NCBI RefSeq assembly: GCF_003940805.1
Contig: NZ_CP034328.1
Span: 2,790,001-2,854,000, forward strand
Reading direction: 5' to 3'
Source of the DNA: Tabrizicola piscis
GTDB taxonomy: Bacteria > Pseudomonadota > Alphaproteobacteria > Rhodobacterales > Rhodobacteraceae
Length of the DNA stretch: 64,000 bases
Part shown: positions 43,650-52,601 of the stretch, piece by piece
How positions within the stretch are numbered: the stretch's first letter is position 1
How the letters are laid out: the number at the start of each line of letters is the position of its first letter
The notes under the pieces: model-generated
Databases searched by the model: none
What the model saw: only the letters and a program-made list of their open reading frames with translations
Told to the model about the DNA's origin: nothing
Made by a program: the position numbers and the translations under genes

Positions 43650-45284
43650 TCAGGTTGCCTTTGCCCGACAGGTGGCCGCAATGTCCAGTTCCGCGTCCTT
43701 GGCCGTAGTCACGACGTCCAAAAGCCCAAGGACGGTCGAGAACATGTGGTCGTGCGATACCGGCTTGGTCACCTGCGTCTCCATGCAGTCAATGTCATGG
43801 CCCATGCTGTCACGGAACCGCTGCGACATCCAGATCACCATCGGCACATGCGTCTGCGTGTCCGGTGCCATGAAATACGGCGTGCCATGCAGGTAGATGC
43901 CGCTTTCACCAAGGCTTTCGCCATGGTCAGAGACATAATACATGGCGGGATAGACCCGATCTTCCGCCTCCAGCAGATCAATGACCTGAGCAAGGAAATG
44001 GTCGGTGTAGGCAATCGTGTTGTCATAGGCATTCACGATCTCTTCGGTCGAACACAGCGACAGTTCCGGCGTCTGGCAGGCAGGGGCAAAGCGTTCCTGG
44101 TCCGCCGGATAGCGCAGCCAGTAGCTGGGCCCATGGCTGCCGATCTGATGGAGGACGATCACAGTGTTCTTGGTGATCGTGGCAGCCTTCTCTTCCAGGT
44201 GTTTCAGGAACACGCCGTCAATGCATTCCGGCTGGCAGAATTCGGCCCCGTCCTTTTCGGTCATCATCCGTGATGGCACCCGGGCGGCGACGGCCTTGTC
44301 ACCGGTGTTGTTGTCCCACCACTCCACGTCGAACCCGGCGCGGACCAGCACATCCAGCACGTTCTCGGTCCCAAGGCCCCCCTCGTAGGAATAGTCACTG
44401 CGGGTCAGGGGGGAAAACATGCAGGGCAATGACGTCGCCGTGGCCGTGCCGCAGCTGCTGACGTCGGTGAAGTAAAGGATGTCGCGTTTGGCCAGTTCGG
44501 GGTTCGTCTCGCGTTCGTAACCACCCAGCGACCAGTTGGCCGCCCGCCCGGTTTCCCCGGCCACGATGACCATCAGCACCGGCTTGTCCGCCGCTGCCAG
44601 ATAATCGCCCGGCCGCGCGTCGGTCCCGGTTGCCTGCAAGGTGATGTTGGTCGACTTCAGCATCATCTTGGCATAGCGCAGCGCCCCGCTGATCGGCGCC
44701 AGCGGCTGAACCGACCCCATCAGTTCCTTGTCGGCGCGCAGCACCGTCGAATAGGTCTTGAGGTTGGTGAACAACAGCCCCACGACCAGCACTGCCGATC
44801 CTGCGGTGACCAGGGCCCAGACCCCCAGTGCAGGCCACACCGTCCGCCTGCGGACCCGCACCAAAAGCACCAGCGCCGCGGGGATGACCCCGTAAAGCCC
44901 GACATGGATCAGGAATTGCGGCGTGATCAGATGCTTGGATTCGGCCACCGTCGTCGTCACGGCGTTCTGGATCATCTCGCGGTCGATCACCACGCCAAGC
45001 CGGTCCATGTAGAACGAGGTCACGGCCGAAATCAGGATCAGCGCCACCAGCACCGGCTTTTGCGCCCGCCTGACCGCCAGAAGCGAGATGACCAGCAACA
45101 TCAGCGCCGTGACTGCCCCGGCAAAGATCAAGGCGGCGACGGGCTGATCCTGAAAGATGCGGAACAGATGGCCCCAGAACGTGGCATTGCACAGCGCCAT
45201 CAGATAGGCGGCGACCGCGACGTTCAGCGCAAAAGGGGAAAAGACCGGGCGATTGCCCGAGACGGAAGATGGTGTGGATGACAT
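43650..45284 (-). CDS. eptA: Lipid A phosphoethanolamine transferase (EptA/PmrC family)
   Basis: 544 aa: five N-terminal membrane helices (residues about 20-170) and a periplasmic alkaline-phosphatase-like domain. Nucleophile Thr in SSCGTATATSLPCMFSP; metal/His sites in VIVLHQIGSHGP and YYVSDHGESLGESG. Adds phosphoethanolamine to lipid A phosphates, lowering surface charge. Paired with dgkA. A direct-repeat box sits in the promoter region. Confidence 0.92.
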   Translation of the reverse strand: MSSTPSSVSGNRPVFSPFALNVAVAAYLMALCNATFWGHLFRIFQDQPVAALIFAGAVTALMLLVISLLAVRRAQKPVLVALILISAVTSFYMDRLGVVIDREMIQNAVTTTVAESKHLITPQFLIHVGLYGVIPAALVLLVRVRRRTVWPALGVWALVTAGSAVLVVGLLFTNLKTYSTVLRADKELMGSVQPLAPISGALRYAKMMLKSTNITLQATGTDARPGDYLAAADKPVLMVIVAGETGRAANWSLGGYERETNPELAKRDILYFTDVSSCGTATATSLPCMFSPLTRSDYSYEGGLGTENVLDVLVRAGFDVEWWDNNTGDKAVAARVPSRMMTEKDGAEFCQPECIDGVFLKHLEEKAATITKNTVIVLHQIGSHGPSYWLRYPADQERFAPACQTPELSLCSTEEIVNAYDNTIAYTDHFLAQVIDLLEAEDRVYPAMYYVSDHGESLGESGIYLHGTPYFMAPDTQTHVPMVIWMSQRFRDSMGHDIDCMETQVTKPVSHDHMFSTVLGLLDVVTTAKDAELDIAATCRAKAT

Positions 45285-45344
45285 GGGGGGTTCCTTGGGA
45301 TTGGACCCGACCTAGTCCCCACCCTATACTATCGCAATATTCAG

Positions 45345-45372
45345 GCGCTTACCTGCGTAAGCCTGCGCTTAC
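45345..45372 (-). promoter_or_regulatory. Direct-repeat response-regulator-type box before eptA
   Basis: GTAAGCGC occurs twice on the minus strand (45372-45365 and 45352-45345), starts 20 bp apart, with an inverted CTTAC half site between. A TAGTAT -10 candidate lies 13 bp further (45331-45326), so the near repeat covers the -35 position, as for PmrA/OmpR-type activators. Sequence differs from the enterobacterial PmrA box. Confidence 0.4.
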
Positions 45373-45442
45373 GGGGCGGCATTTTCTGCACCATACCGTC
45401 CCTTTGCGCTACCAATGCTGCCCTTGGGCAGCAGCTTTCAGC

Positions 45443-45898
45443 TCAAGTGATCGCTTCCAGCCGTTCCTTGGACATGTCGCCCGGCACGATGGTGATCGGG
45501 ATCGGCAAGTTGCCCGAGGCGCGGCTCATCGCGGTTACCAGCGGGCCGGGGCCGGACTTGTCGGTCCCGGCACCAAGCACAAGGATGCCGATCGACGGGT
45601 CATCGTTCACCTGAGCCAGAATCTCGACGACCGGGTCGCCCTCGCGGATGACGAGTTCCGGGTTGACGCCCTGCTTGTCGCGCATCCACTTGGCGAAAAC
45701 CTCGAAATGCGCCTCGATCCGTTCCCGCGCCTCGGCGCGCATCAGGTCGGCGACGCCCATCCAGGTCTGAAACTCTTCCGGCGGGACGATCGACAGGATC
45801 GTGACCCCACCCCCGGTGTGCGCAGCCCTGAGCGCGGCAAAGCGCATCGCGTTCAGGCATTCGCGGCTGTCGTCCAGCACGACCAGAAACTTCCGCAT
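45443..45898 (-). CDS. Universal stress protein (UspA family)
   Basis: 151 aa from ATG 45898. Rossmann-like fold opening KFLVVLDDSRECLNAMRFA, nucleotide-binding GAGTDKSGPGPLV followed by PIPITIVPGDM. Single domain. A short GCTGCCC/GGGCAGC hairpin (45417-45432) follows the stop. Confidence 0.9.
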   Translation of the reverse strand: MRKFLVVLDDSRECLNAMRFAALRAAHTGGGVTILSIVPPEEFQTWMGVADLMRAEARERIEAHFEVFAKWMRDKQGVNPELVIREGDPVVEILAQVNDDPSIGILVLGAGTDKSGPGPLVTAMSRASGNLPIPITIVPGDMSKERLEAIT

Positions 45899-45955
45899 GG
45901 TATCCCCCGATTTGGCGCGGCGATCATGGCCCCGGGCATGGGCGGAAGGCAAGCC

Positions 45956-47266
45956 TTACCCGCGCTCCGCCAGCGCCAGAACCTTGGGATAGCGCCGCCA
46001 GAGGGTGAAGGTCCGCGTCGCATTCAGGATCATCAATGCGGCCCAGAGGCCGTGGTTGGCCAGCGTCGGCACCAAAACCAGCAGCGCCAGAACATAGACG
46101 ACAACCGAAATCAGCATGGCGCGCACCATCTGTCCGGTCAGAAGCGCGCCGATGAAGATGCCGTCATAGATCCAGGCCGCCGCGCCGATCAGGGGCGCTG
46201 CCACCAGCCAAGGCAGATAGCGCCGCGCTTCCTCGCGCACCTCGGGCGATGTGGTCATCACGTCGATCAGCGCCGGGCCGGTCAGCAGGATGACCAGCGA
46301 CATCAGGGCGGCCCCGCCCAAGCCCCAGATCATGCAGATGCGTGCCGCTTGCCGCGTTTCGGCCACGGCTCGTGCCCCGATGGCTTGGCCGACCAGCGCC
46401 TCGGCGGCGAAGGCGAAACCGTCAAGGGCGTAGGCGGTGATCTCAAGGAACTGCATCACGACCTGGTTGGCGGCCAGGGTCACGTCGCCAAAACGCGCTC
46501 CCAGAAAGACAAAGCTGGTGAAGGACAATTGCAGGATTATCGTGCGCAGCATGATGTCGCGGCTGGCGGTGAACAGCCGGCCCAGCGCCACCCGGTCGCG
46601 CACCCGCGCAAGTCCAGCGCGGAAGCCCGTGCCAAAGGCATCGCGTGCCAGCCACAGGGCAAGCAGCAGGCCCGACCATTCGGCGATCAGCGTGGCCACG
46701 GCCACCCCCGGCACGCCCCAGCCAAGGCCGATGACGAACCACAGGTCCAGCCCGATGTTCGCCCCGTTCTGCCACAGTTGCAGAACCAGCACCCCCCGCG
46801 TCCGCCCCAGCCCGATCAGCCAACCGGTCAATGCGTAAAGCCCGATGGTGGCGGGCGCGCCCCAGATGCGGATCGTCAGGTACTCTGCGGCCAGCCCCTC
46901 TACCTGCGGGCTGGCCGGGGCCAGCCGGAACGCCCCCGCGATCAGGACTGTCTGCGCGGCGACCAGCAGCAACCCTGCGGCAAGGCCGACCATCAGCGCA
47001 CGGATCAGGACGGCTGAGCGTTCGGCCTTGTCCCCCGCCCCTTCGGCCTGCGCGGCAAGGCCCGAGGTGGACATGCGCAGGAAACCAAAGGCCCAGTAAA
47101 GCGTGGCCAGGATCACCGCGCCGATCCCCACAGCCCCCAGCGCCGCCGGGTCGCCCAATTGCCCGATGACGGCCGTATCGACCGCGCCCAGCAAGGGCAC
47201 GGTGGCATTGGCCAGCACGATGGGTCCCGCGATCCTGAAGACGCGGCCGTGGGTGATCTCTGTCAT
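45956..47266 (-). CDS. MATE-family multidrug/toxin efflux transporter (DinF-like)
   Basis: 436 aa, about 12 helices in two MatE halves. RIAGPIVLANATVPLLGAVD at the N-terminus and GQLGDPAALGAVGIG are typical of the DinF branch. Na+ or H+ coupled. Its ATG overlaps the thioesterase stop (ATGA), making it the last gene of a three-gene operon. Confidence 0.9.
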   Translation of the reverse strand: MTEITHGRVFRIAGPIVLANATVPLLGAVDTAVIGQLGDPAALGAVGIGAVILATLYWAFGFLRMSTSGLAAQAEGAGDKAERSAVLIRALMVGLAAGLLLVAAQTVLIAGAFRLAPASPQVEGLAAEYLTIRIWGAPATIGLYALTGWLIGLGRTRGVLVLQLWQNGANIGLDLWFVIGLGWGVPGVAVATLIAEWSGLLLALWLARDAFGTGFRAGLARVRDRVALGRLFTASRDIMLRTIILQLSFTSFVFLGARFGDVTLAANQVVMQFLEITAYALDGFAFAAEALVGQAIGARAVAETRQAARICMIWGLGGAALMSLVILLTGPALIDVMTTSPEVREEARRYLPWLVAAPLIGAAAWIYDGIFIGALLTGQMVRAMLISVVVYVLALLVLVPTLANHGLWAALMILNATRTFTLWRRYPKVLALAERG

Positions 47267-47757
47267 CCGGGGGTGCCGTTGGTCGGCATCAGGAAATGCC
47301 CGGTCGCCTGTGCAAACAGCCGGCTGCGGTTATCCTGCCACGCCTCGACATGGACAGAGGCATAGCGCCGCCCGGACCGGTTCACCCGGGCGCGGGCATA
47401 GGCGTCGCGGGGAAGGCCGGCACGCAGATAGTCCACGGTAAAGTCGATCGTCTTCGGCAGGCGCAGCGGGCCGGATGGCAAAGCGCCTTCGGTCTCGACC
47501 CCTTCCCAAAGCGACGACCATGCCAGCTCGATGATCGCGGCCACCTCAAGGAACGCCGCTGTCGCCCCGCCGTGCAGGGCTGGCAGCATCGGGTTTCCGA
47601 TCAGCTGGTCGTGATAGGGCAGGATGGCCGTAAGCTCATCGCCCCTGCGGTCAAACTGGATGCCAAGAAACCCGATATAGGGCACCCCATCCACCAGCGA
47701 CCGCAACAGCCCCTCACGCCGCTGCTTTATGATGTGAACGGGTTCGGGCCGCTTCAT
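47263..47757 (-). CDS. PaaI-type hot-dog thioesterase (1)
   Basis: 164 aa from ATG 47757. Hot-dog fold with [20 protein letters not shown] holding the PaaI-type HGGxxxA motif. Probably hydrolyses acyl- or aryl-CoA. Overlaps the second thioesterase upstream by ATGA; the two are distinct paralogues, suggesting a heteromeric or two-substrate arrangement. Confidence 0.88.
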   Translation of the reverse strand: MKRPEPVHIIKQRREGLLRSLVDGVPYIGFLGIQFDRRGDELTAILPYHDQLIGNPMLPALHGGATAAFLEVAAIIELAWSSLWEGVETEGALPSGPLRLPKTIDFTVDYLRAGLPRDAYARARVNRSGRRYASVHVEAWQDNRSRLFAQATGHFLMPTNGTPG

Positions 47758-48179
47758 TTCGCGCGTCCTTCGACCGTGAAGGCCCCCGTTGCCGTGGCCA
47801 CCGGGCGGGCTTCGTCGTCGTCCGTCGCCACGGCGCGGATGAAGGCCACACTGCGGGTGACGTGGTGACACTCGGCCCGCGCGCGGATCGTCTGGCCGGG
47901 GGTTGCCGGGCGCATGTAGTCGATCCGCAGGTCCAGCGTTGCCGTGGAAACGCCCGCCTCCGGGTGGCTCATCACCGCGGCCCCTGCGGCCGTATCCATC
48001 AGGGCGCTGACCGCGCCGCCATGAATCACGCCGGTCGTCGGATCGCCGATGAACCGGGTGTCATAGGGCATCGAGATCACGGCGACGCCTTCGCTGATGT
48101 CTTCCAGATGCATCCCCAGCGCCTGACTGTGTGGCAGGGCGGCAATGAACTGACGGGCGATTTTCAGGGTGTCGGGCAT
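47754..48179 (-). CDS. PaaI-type hot-dog thioesterase (2)
   Basis: 141 aa from ATG 48179. Motif [20 protein letters not shown] is the classical PaaI/4HBT-II active site with Asp. First gene of the thioesterase-thioesterase-MATE unit. Divergent from merR. Confidence 0.9.
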   Translation of the reverse strand: MPDTLKIARQFIAALPHSQALGMHLEDISEGVAVISMPYDTRFIGDPTTGVIHGGAVSALMDTAAGAAVMSHPEAGVSTATLDLRIDYMRPATPGQTIRARAECHHVTRSVAFIRAVATDDDEARPVATATGAFTVEGRAK

Positions 48180-48290
48180 CTTGTCTCCTGGATTGGCGGC
48201 ATCAAACCGCCGGACTGCAGGAAGCACAAGTCCCCGCACCGTTGCGTGACCCCGGCCGCAGAGGCTAGGCTTGCGGTGGGAGGACTGCGC

Positions 48291-48674
48291 ATGACCGACA
48301 CCCGCCTTACCTTCAAGGAGATGTGCGCGAGGTTCGACGTGACCCCGCGGACGCTGCGCTATTACGAATACATCGAGCTTCTGGCCCCCGAAAAGGAAGG
48401 CCGTGCCCGGTTCTACGGGCCGCGTGAACAGGCGCGGATGAAGCTGATCCTGCGCGGGCGGCGGTTCGGGTTCAGCCTTGAGGAAATCCGCCAGTGGCTG
48501 CTGATCTACGGCAAAAAGGGCGAACGCCCGCAGCTTGAGGCCTGGCTTCGGCTGGCGGACCGGCAGTTGGTGGAGCTTGACCGGCAGCGGGGAGAGCTGG
48601 AGGCGACGCTGGCCGACCTGAGGGTGCTAAGGGAAACGGCGGTCGAGGAGTTGGGGAAGCTGCCGGAAAGCTGA
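48291..48674 (+). CDS. MerR-family regulator (1)
   Basis: 127 aa from ATG 48291, GGGAGGA upstream. DNA-binding domain [20 protein letters not shown], wing [18 protein letters not shown], long coiled coil at the C-terminus ([18 protein letters not shown]) and no metal-binding cysteines. Close paralogue of the MerR at 49477 (shared VTPRTLR, LILRG, RFGFSLE). Members of this group control fatty-acid or branched-chain acyl-CoA degradation. Confidence 0.9.
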   Translation: MTDTRLTFKEMCARFDVTPRTLRYYEYIELLAPEKEGRARFYGPREQARMKLILRGRRFGFSLEEIRQWLLIYGKKGERPQLEAWLRLADRQLVELDRQRGELEATLADLRVLRETAVEELGKLPES

Positions 48675-48683
48675 GCCGGCAGC

Positions 48684-48757
48684 TGTCCCGGGCAGGGACA
48701 GGGTCCCCGTCCATGAGAAATCAATCGCTTGGTCTTGCCTCTTTAGGACCTGTTAAC
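48684..48757 (+). repeat. 74-bp dispersed intergenic element, copy 2
   Basis: Palindrome TGTCCCGGGCAGGGACA at offset 0, AATCGCTTGG at offset 39, TTTA-N7-TTAAC at offset 58, exactly as in the copy at 8416-8489 while the filler differs. Begins 10 bp behind the merR stop. Confidence 0.75.
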
Positions 48758-48785
48758 TGTTTTGGGCTGCGCCCGGGGCTGGCGG

Positions 48786-48840
48786 CCGGGGGGTTTCACA
48801 CCCCCCGGACCCCCGTGGGATATTTTTTCCAGAATGAAAG
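48786..48840 (+). repeat. GGGATATTT-type intergenic element, copy at 48.8 kb
   Basis: Hairpin CCGGGGGGT/ACCCCCCGG (48786-48808) then CCCCCGTGGGATATTTTTTC and AGAATGAAAG. Near-identical to 36428-36480 through the ATATTT. With its T run it could terminate plus-strand transcription from merR. Confidence 0.75.
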
Positions 48841-48890
48841 ATGCAGAAGGCGGGTAGGGTTGGTCCCGGTGCGCGGGCTTCCTGGCAGGC

Positions 48891-49271
48891 TTAAGCCGTG
48901 ACTTCTGGGTGCCACCACTTCGGACGGCTGGCCTTGTAGGAGTGGCTTTGCGGCTTCAGCGGCAGGAGGTGGGGTTTGTCGAAGGCTCCGGTCAAAAGGG
49001 CGACCACGGGCGCATCATCGATTGCGCCGAGAGAGCTGCCGCAGACCGGGCAGAAGGCACGCGAGGAGCGTTCGGAGGAGCGCCAGGTGGCGGGGGCGCC
49101 GCCGGGGCCGGTCCAGGTGACGGCCTCGCGCGGATATTCGACCCAGGCGGCGGTCAGCGCGCCGGTGTGGCGCTGGCACATCCGGCAGGAGCAAGTGTGC
49201 GGAAAACCCGGGACGCCTTCGGCCCGAAACCGGATGTTGCCGCACAGACAGCCGCCTTCCAGCGCTTTCAT
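48891..49271 (-). CDS. GFA (glutathione-dependent formaldehyde-activating/CENP-V) family protein
   Basis: 126-aa zinc protein. Cys pattern: GGCLCGNIRF, CSCRMCQRHTGA and FCPVCGSSL, the seven-Cys arrangement of the GFA/CENP-V fold. Enzyme role in this family is often unproven; some bind glutathione or zinc only. Divergent from the second merR, sharing a region with ACGT-type palindromes. Confidence 0.9.
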   Translation of the reverse strand: MKALEGGCLCGNIRFRAEGVPGFPHTCSCRMCQRHTGALTAAWVEYPREAVTWTGPGGAPATWRSSERSSRAFCPVCGSSLGAIDDAPVVALLTGAFDKPHLLPLKPQSHSYKASRPKWWHPEVTA

Positions 49272-49393
49272 TCTTCCCCTCCCTCTGCCTGCGGGAAATC
49301 TATTCTGCGCAAACGAAACTGCAACCGGAACGTGCGTTCGCGCAGGCTGCGGAATGACTTCACGTCAGGCGATTTCATGACGTGACGTTACGC

Positions 49394-49407
49394 TGACGTT
49401 AACGTCA
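49394..49407. promoter_or_regulatory. Candidate MerR (LiuR/acyl-CoA-type) operator
   Basis: Perfect 14-bp palindrome TGACGTTAACGTCA, with further GACGT/ACGT half sites at 49378-49390, 70 bp before merR(2). MerR regulators of acyl-CoA catabolism bind ACGT-N2-ACGT-type palindromes, so this is the likely site for one or both MerR proteins here. Confidence 0.6.
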
Positions 49408-49476
49408 ACCTGTCTGGTAATGTGTCGTCACAGTGCGCATCTGCCCTCGCAGACATTCTTGACGCACGAGTTCAAC

Positions 49477-49893
49477 ATGACCACGACCCGCAGACCCGAT
49501 CCGGAATCCGACCTGATGACAATCAACAAGATGTGCTCGGCCTATGATGTGACCCCGCGCACGCTGCGATTTTATGAGGCGAAGGAACTGCTTGCCCCGA
49601 TCCGGCAGGGCACCAAACGGCTGTTCACCCGGCGTGACCGGGCGCGGCTGACGCTTATCCTGCGCGGCAAGCGCTTTGGCTTCAGCCTTGAGGATATCCG
49701 CCAGACGCTGGACCTTTACGACCGTGACGGGTCTGACGCGGCGCAGCGCCAGCGGGCCTGCGAAATTGCCCGCGAACGCCTGGTCGTGATGGAGGCGCAG
49801 CGGGCCGAGTTGGACGTGGCGATCCGCGAATTGAAGGCCGAACTGGCCAATGCCGATGCCAAGGGCCATGCGCCCCGGCAAGCGGCCGAGTAA
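49477..49893 (+). CDS. MerR-family regulator (2) of the acyl-CoA oxidation operon
   Basis: 138 aa from ATG 49477 (alternative ATG 49516). [23 protein letters not shown], wing APIRQGTKRLFTRRDRARL, C-terminal coiled coil. 21 bp ahead of the acyl-CoA dehydrogenase gene on the same strand, so probably its local regulator. Confidence 0.9.
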   Translation: MTTTRRPDPESDLMTINKMCSAYDVTPRTLRFYEAKELLAPIRQGTKRLFTRRDRARLTLILRGKRFGFSLEDIRQTLDLYDRDGSDAAQRQRACEIARERLVVMEAQRAELDVAIRELKAELANADAKGHAPRQAAE

Positions 49894-49914
49894 GACAGGG
49901 AAGGAAGACAGACG

Positions 49915-51687
49915 ATGCCCAGCTACACCGCCCCCGTGAAGGACATGCAATTTCTTCTGCATGAGGTGCTGAAAATCAGCGAAGCCGATATCCCCGGCTA
50001 TTCCGACATGGATGAGGGGTTTACCGGGGCCGTGCTGGACGAAGCTGGCAAGGTTGCCACCGATGTGCTGGCGCCCTTGAATGCTGTCGGCGACCGCGAA
50101 GGCTGCGTGCTGGAAAACGGCGTTGTCCGCACCCCCGACGGATTCAAGGCGGCGTTCGACACCCTGCGTGCCGGCGGCTGGATGGCCCTTGATGCGCCGG
50201 AGGAATTCGGCGGACAGGGCCTGCCCTACCTGATGCACACGGCAGTGAACGAGACCTTCGTTTCGGCCAACATGGCGTTCAACATGTATCAGGGCCTGAC
50301 GCATGGCGCGGTCAGCGCGATCCTTGCGCATGGCACGGATGACCAGAAGGCCCGCTGGTTGCCAAAGATGGTGTCCTGCGAATGGACCGGCACGATGAAC
50401 CTGACCGAACCGCATTGCGGCACCGATCTGGGGATGATGCGGACCAAGGCCGAACCGCAGGCCGATGGCAGCTACCAGATCACCGGGCAGAAGATCTTCA
50501 TCTCGGCCGGGGATCACGACTTGGCGGAAAACATCGTCCATCTGGTGCTGGCCAAGGCCCCCGGCGGGGGTGAGGGGACCAAGGGGATCAGCCTGTTCAT
50601 TGTGCCGAAGGTTCTGGTGAACGAAGACGGCAGCCTTGGGGCGCGCAACGCGGTTTCGGTTGGCAAGGTCGAAGAAAAGATGGGGATTCACGGCAATTCG
50701 ACCTGCGTGATGAACTATGACGGGGCGACCGGCTGGCTTTTGGGCGATCTGCACAAGGGCATGCGGGCGATGTTCACCATGATGAACGAGGCCCGGCTGG
50801 GCGTGGGTCTGCAGGGCTATGCGCAGGCGGAAGCCGCGTATCAGAACGCGCTTGCCTATGCCAAGGACCGGCTGCAGGGCCGGGCGGTGACCGGGGCGGA
50901 AAACCCGGGTGGTCCGGCGGACCCGTTGATCGTCCACCCCGACATCCGCCGCAACCTGATGGAGCAGAAAAGCTTTGTCGAAGGCGCGCGGGCCTTCACC
51001 TTCTGGGGGGCCACGCTGATTGACCGCCATGTGCGGATGCATGACGCGGCGGCGGATGGGCTTATCGGGCTGTTGACCCCAGTCATCAAGGGGTTCCAGA
51101 CCGACAAGGGTTTCGACATGGCGGTGCAGGCCCAGCAGGTGTTCGGCGGGCACGGCTATATCGAGGAATGGGGCATGTCCCAATTCGCCCGCGATGCCCG
51201 GATTGCGATGATCTATGAAGGTGCCAACGGCGTGCAGGCGCTCGACCTTGTGGGCCGCAAGCTGGCCTCGGATGGTGGCAAGCATGTCATGGCGTTCTTT
51301 GACCTCGTGAAGGCCGAGATCAAGGCGCATGAGGGCGATGCGCGGATGAAGGGCCTGGTGGAACCCCTGAAGGTTGCGTCGAAGCAGCTGCAGGCGGCGG
51401 GGATGTATTTCATGGGTCAGATGAAGACCCCGAATGCGGCTCTGGCGGGGTCCAACGATTTCATGCACATGATGGGGCATGTCTGCCTTGGCCTGATGTG
51501 GGTGCGGATGGCGGCGGCGGCCTATGCGGCCTTGGACGCAGGGGCTGGCGACCGGGCGTTCTATGAAGCCAAGATCGCGACGGGACGGTTCTACATGGCG
51601 CGGCAGTTGCCGGCCTGCGGGATGCATCTGGCGCGGATCGAATCCGGGGCAGAGACGGTAATGGCGCTGGCGGCCGAGGCGTTCTGA
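49915..51687 (+). CDS. Acyl-CoA dehydrogenase with C-terminal extension (FadE/DmdC-like)
   Basis: 590-aa flavoprotein: N-terminal alpha domain, central beta domain ([36 protein letters not shown]), C-terminal alpha domain ([20 protein letters not shown]) and the extra ~100-aa Acyl-CoA_dh_C module. Forms the 2,3-double bond of acyl-CoA. The same architecture is used by DmdC (methylmercaptopropionyl-CoA dehydrogenase); specificity cannot be told by eye. The thiolase and FadB downstream favour fatty-acid oxidation. Confidence 0.92.
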   Translation: MPSYTAPVKDMQFLLHEVLKISEADIPGYSDMDEGFTGAVLDEAGKVATDVLAPLNAVGDREGCVLENGVVRTPDGFKAAFDTLRAGGWMALDAPEEFGGQGLPYLMHTAVNETFVSANMAFNMYQGLTHGAVSAILAHGTDDQKARWLPKMVSCEWTGTMNLTEPHCGTDLGMMRTKAEPQADGSYQITGQKIFISAGDHDLAENIVHLVLAKAPGGGEGTKGISLFIVPKVLVNEDGSLGARNAVSVGKVEEKMGIHGNSTCVMNYDGATGWLLGDLHKGMRAMFTMMNEARLGVGLQGYAQAEAAYQNALAYAKDRLQGRAVTGAENPGGPADPLIVHPDIRRNLMEQKSFVEGARAFTFWGATLIDRHVRMHDAAADGLIGLLTPVIKGFQTDKGFDMAVQAQQVFGGHGYIEEWGMSQFARDARIAMIYEGANGVQALDLVGRKLASDGGKHVMAFFDLVKAEIKAHEGDARMKGLVEPLKVASKQLQAAGMYFMGQMKTPNAALAGSNDFMHMMGHVCLGLMWVRMAAAAYAALDAGAGDRAFYEAKIATGRFYMARQLPACGMHLARIESGAETVMALAAEAF

Positions 51688-51702
51688 CGCCTTGCAGGGG
51701 GG

Positions 51703-51918
51703 ATGATGCCACGAAAGTTTCGCCTGACCCGCCGGTTCGCGGCCGCGATGACCGAAGACGGCTATCGCGCGCTGCGGCGGTTTTCAGCCGACACCGGGCT
51801 GGAGGAGGGCGAGGCCCTGTCCTTCCTGTTCGAGAACCTGACTGCTGTGGTGGACGCAGAGGAACTTGCCGCGCGCCTGCGGCAGTTTCGCACCGATCTT
51901 GAGGCGCGCAAGGCGTAA
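51703..51918 (+). CDS. Small hypothetical protein in the acyl-CoA operon
   Basis: 71 aa, ATG ATG start at 51703/51706, 15 bp after the dehydrogenase. Pattern (TEDGYRALRRFSADTGLEEG followed by EALSFLFENL) suggests a short helical, RHH-like protein. Not recognised by name. Codon use matches neighbours and the spacing is operon-like. Confidence 0.7.
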   Translation: MMPRKFRLTRRFAAAMTEDGYRALRRFSADTGLEEGEALSFLFENLTAVVDAEELAARLRQFRTDLEARKA

Positions 51919-51948
51919 AGCCGTCCGGCCCGGGGAGGGGCCCAGCCA

Positions 51949-52593
51949 GTGAACCAACCGATGAAACTGTACTGCTTCGGCGAAAGCGGCAACGCCTACA
52001 AATGCGCCCTTGCGCTGGAAATGGCCGACCTGGAATGGGAGCCGATCCATGTCGACTTCTTCAAGGGCGAGGCGCGCAGTCCCGAGTATCGCGCGATCAA
52101 CGAAATGGGCGAAGTGCCGGTTCTGATCGATGGTGACACGACGCTGACGCAGTCTGGGGTGATCCTGGACTACATCAGCTCAAAGACCGGCAAACTAGGC
52201 GGGCGGTCCGCAGCCGAAAGGCGTGAAGTTCTGCGCTGGCTGTTCTGGGACAATCACAAGCTTTCGACCCAGATCGGGACGACCCGGTTTCTGATGAACT
52301 TTCTTGCGGCGGATAAGCGCCCCGAGGGTGTGATCCCTTTCCTGCAGGGCCGCCTGAAGGCGGCCTACACCGTGTTGAACGACCATCTGGCCAACCGCAA
52401 CTGGGTGGCGGGTGAGGCGGTGACCATCGCCGACCTGTCGTGCTGCGGCTACCTTTACTACCCCGAACCCTACGGCTTTGACCGCGCCGACTGGCCCAAT
52501 ATCGACCACTGGCTGGACCGGATCGCGGCCCTGCCGGGCTGGAAACACCCCTATGACCTGATGCAGCGGGCCTTGCCTGCCGCGACCGCCTGA
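51949..52593 (+). CDS. Glutathione S-transferase family protein
   Basis: 214 aa. Thioredoxin-like N-domain (MKLYCFGESGNAYKCALALE, with EVPVLIDGDTTLTQSGVILD) and all-alpha C-domain. GTG 51949 is chosen because GGGGAGGGG lies about ten bases upstream; ATG 51961 has no site. Probably detoxifies electrophiles (enoyl-CoA or aldehydes) formed in the pathway, by context. Confidence 0.9.
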   Translation: MNQPMKLYCFGESGNAYKCALALEMADLEWEPIHVDFFKGEARSPEYRAINEMGEVPVLIDGDTTLTQSGVILDYISSKTGKLGGRSAAERREVLRWLFWDNHKLSTQIGTTRFLMNFLAADKRPEGVIPFLQGRLKAAYTVLNDHLANRNWVAGEAVTIADLSCCGYLYYPEPYGFDRADWPNIDHWLDRIAALPGWKHPYDLMQRALPAATA

Positions 52594-52601
52594 GGAGACC
52601 G

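Noticed and set aside
45269..47017. 582-codon plus-strand open frame
   Set aside because: Complement of usp and the MATE gene; composition is Gln/Arg/His-rich without domains.
49405..51627. 740-codon minus-strand open frame
   Set aside because: Complement of merR(2) and acyl-CoA dehydrogenase, rich in His/Arg/Gly as expected for a GC-rich shadow.
49915..51687. Assigning the acyl-CoA dehydrogenase firmly as DmdC (DMSP degradation)
   Set aside because: Domain layout fits, but no DmdB/DmdD-type genes are near and the operon is generic beta-oxidation; specificity is left open.
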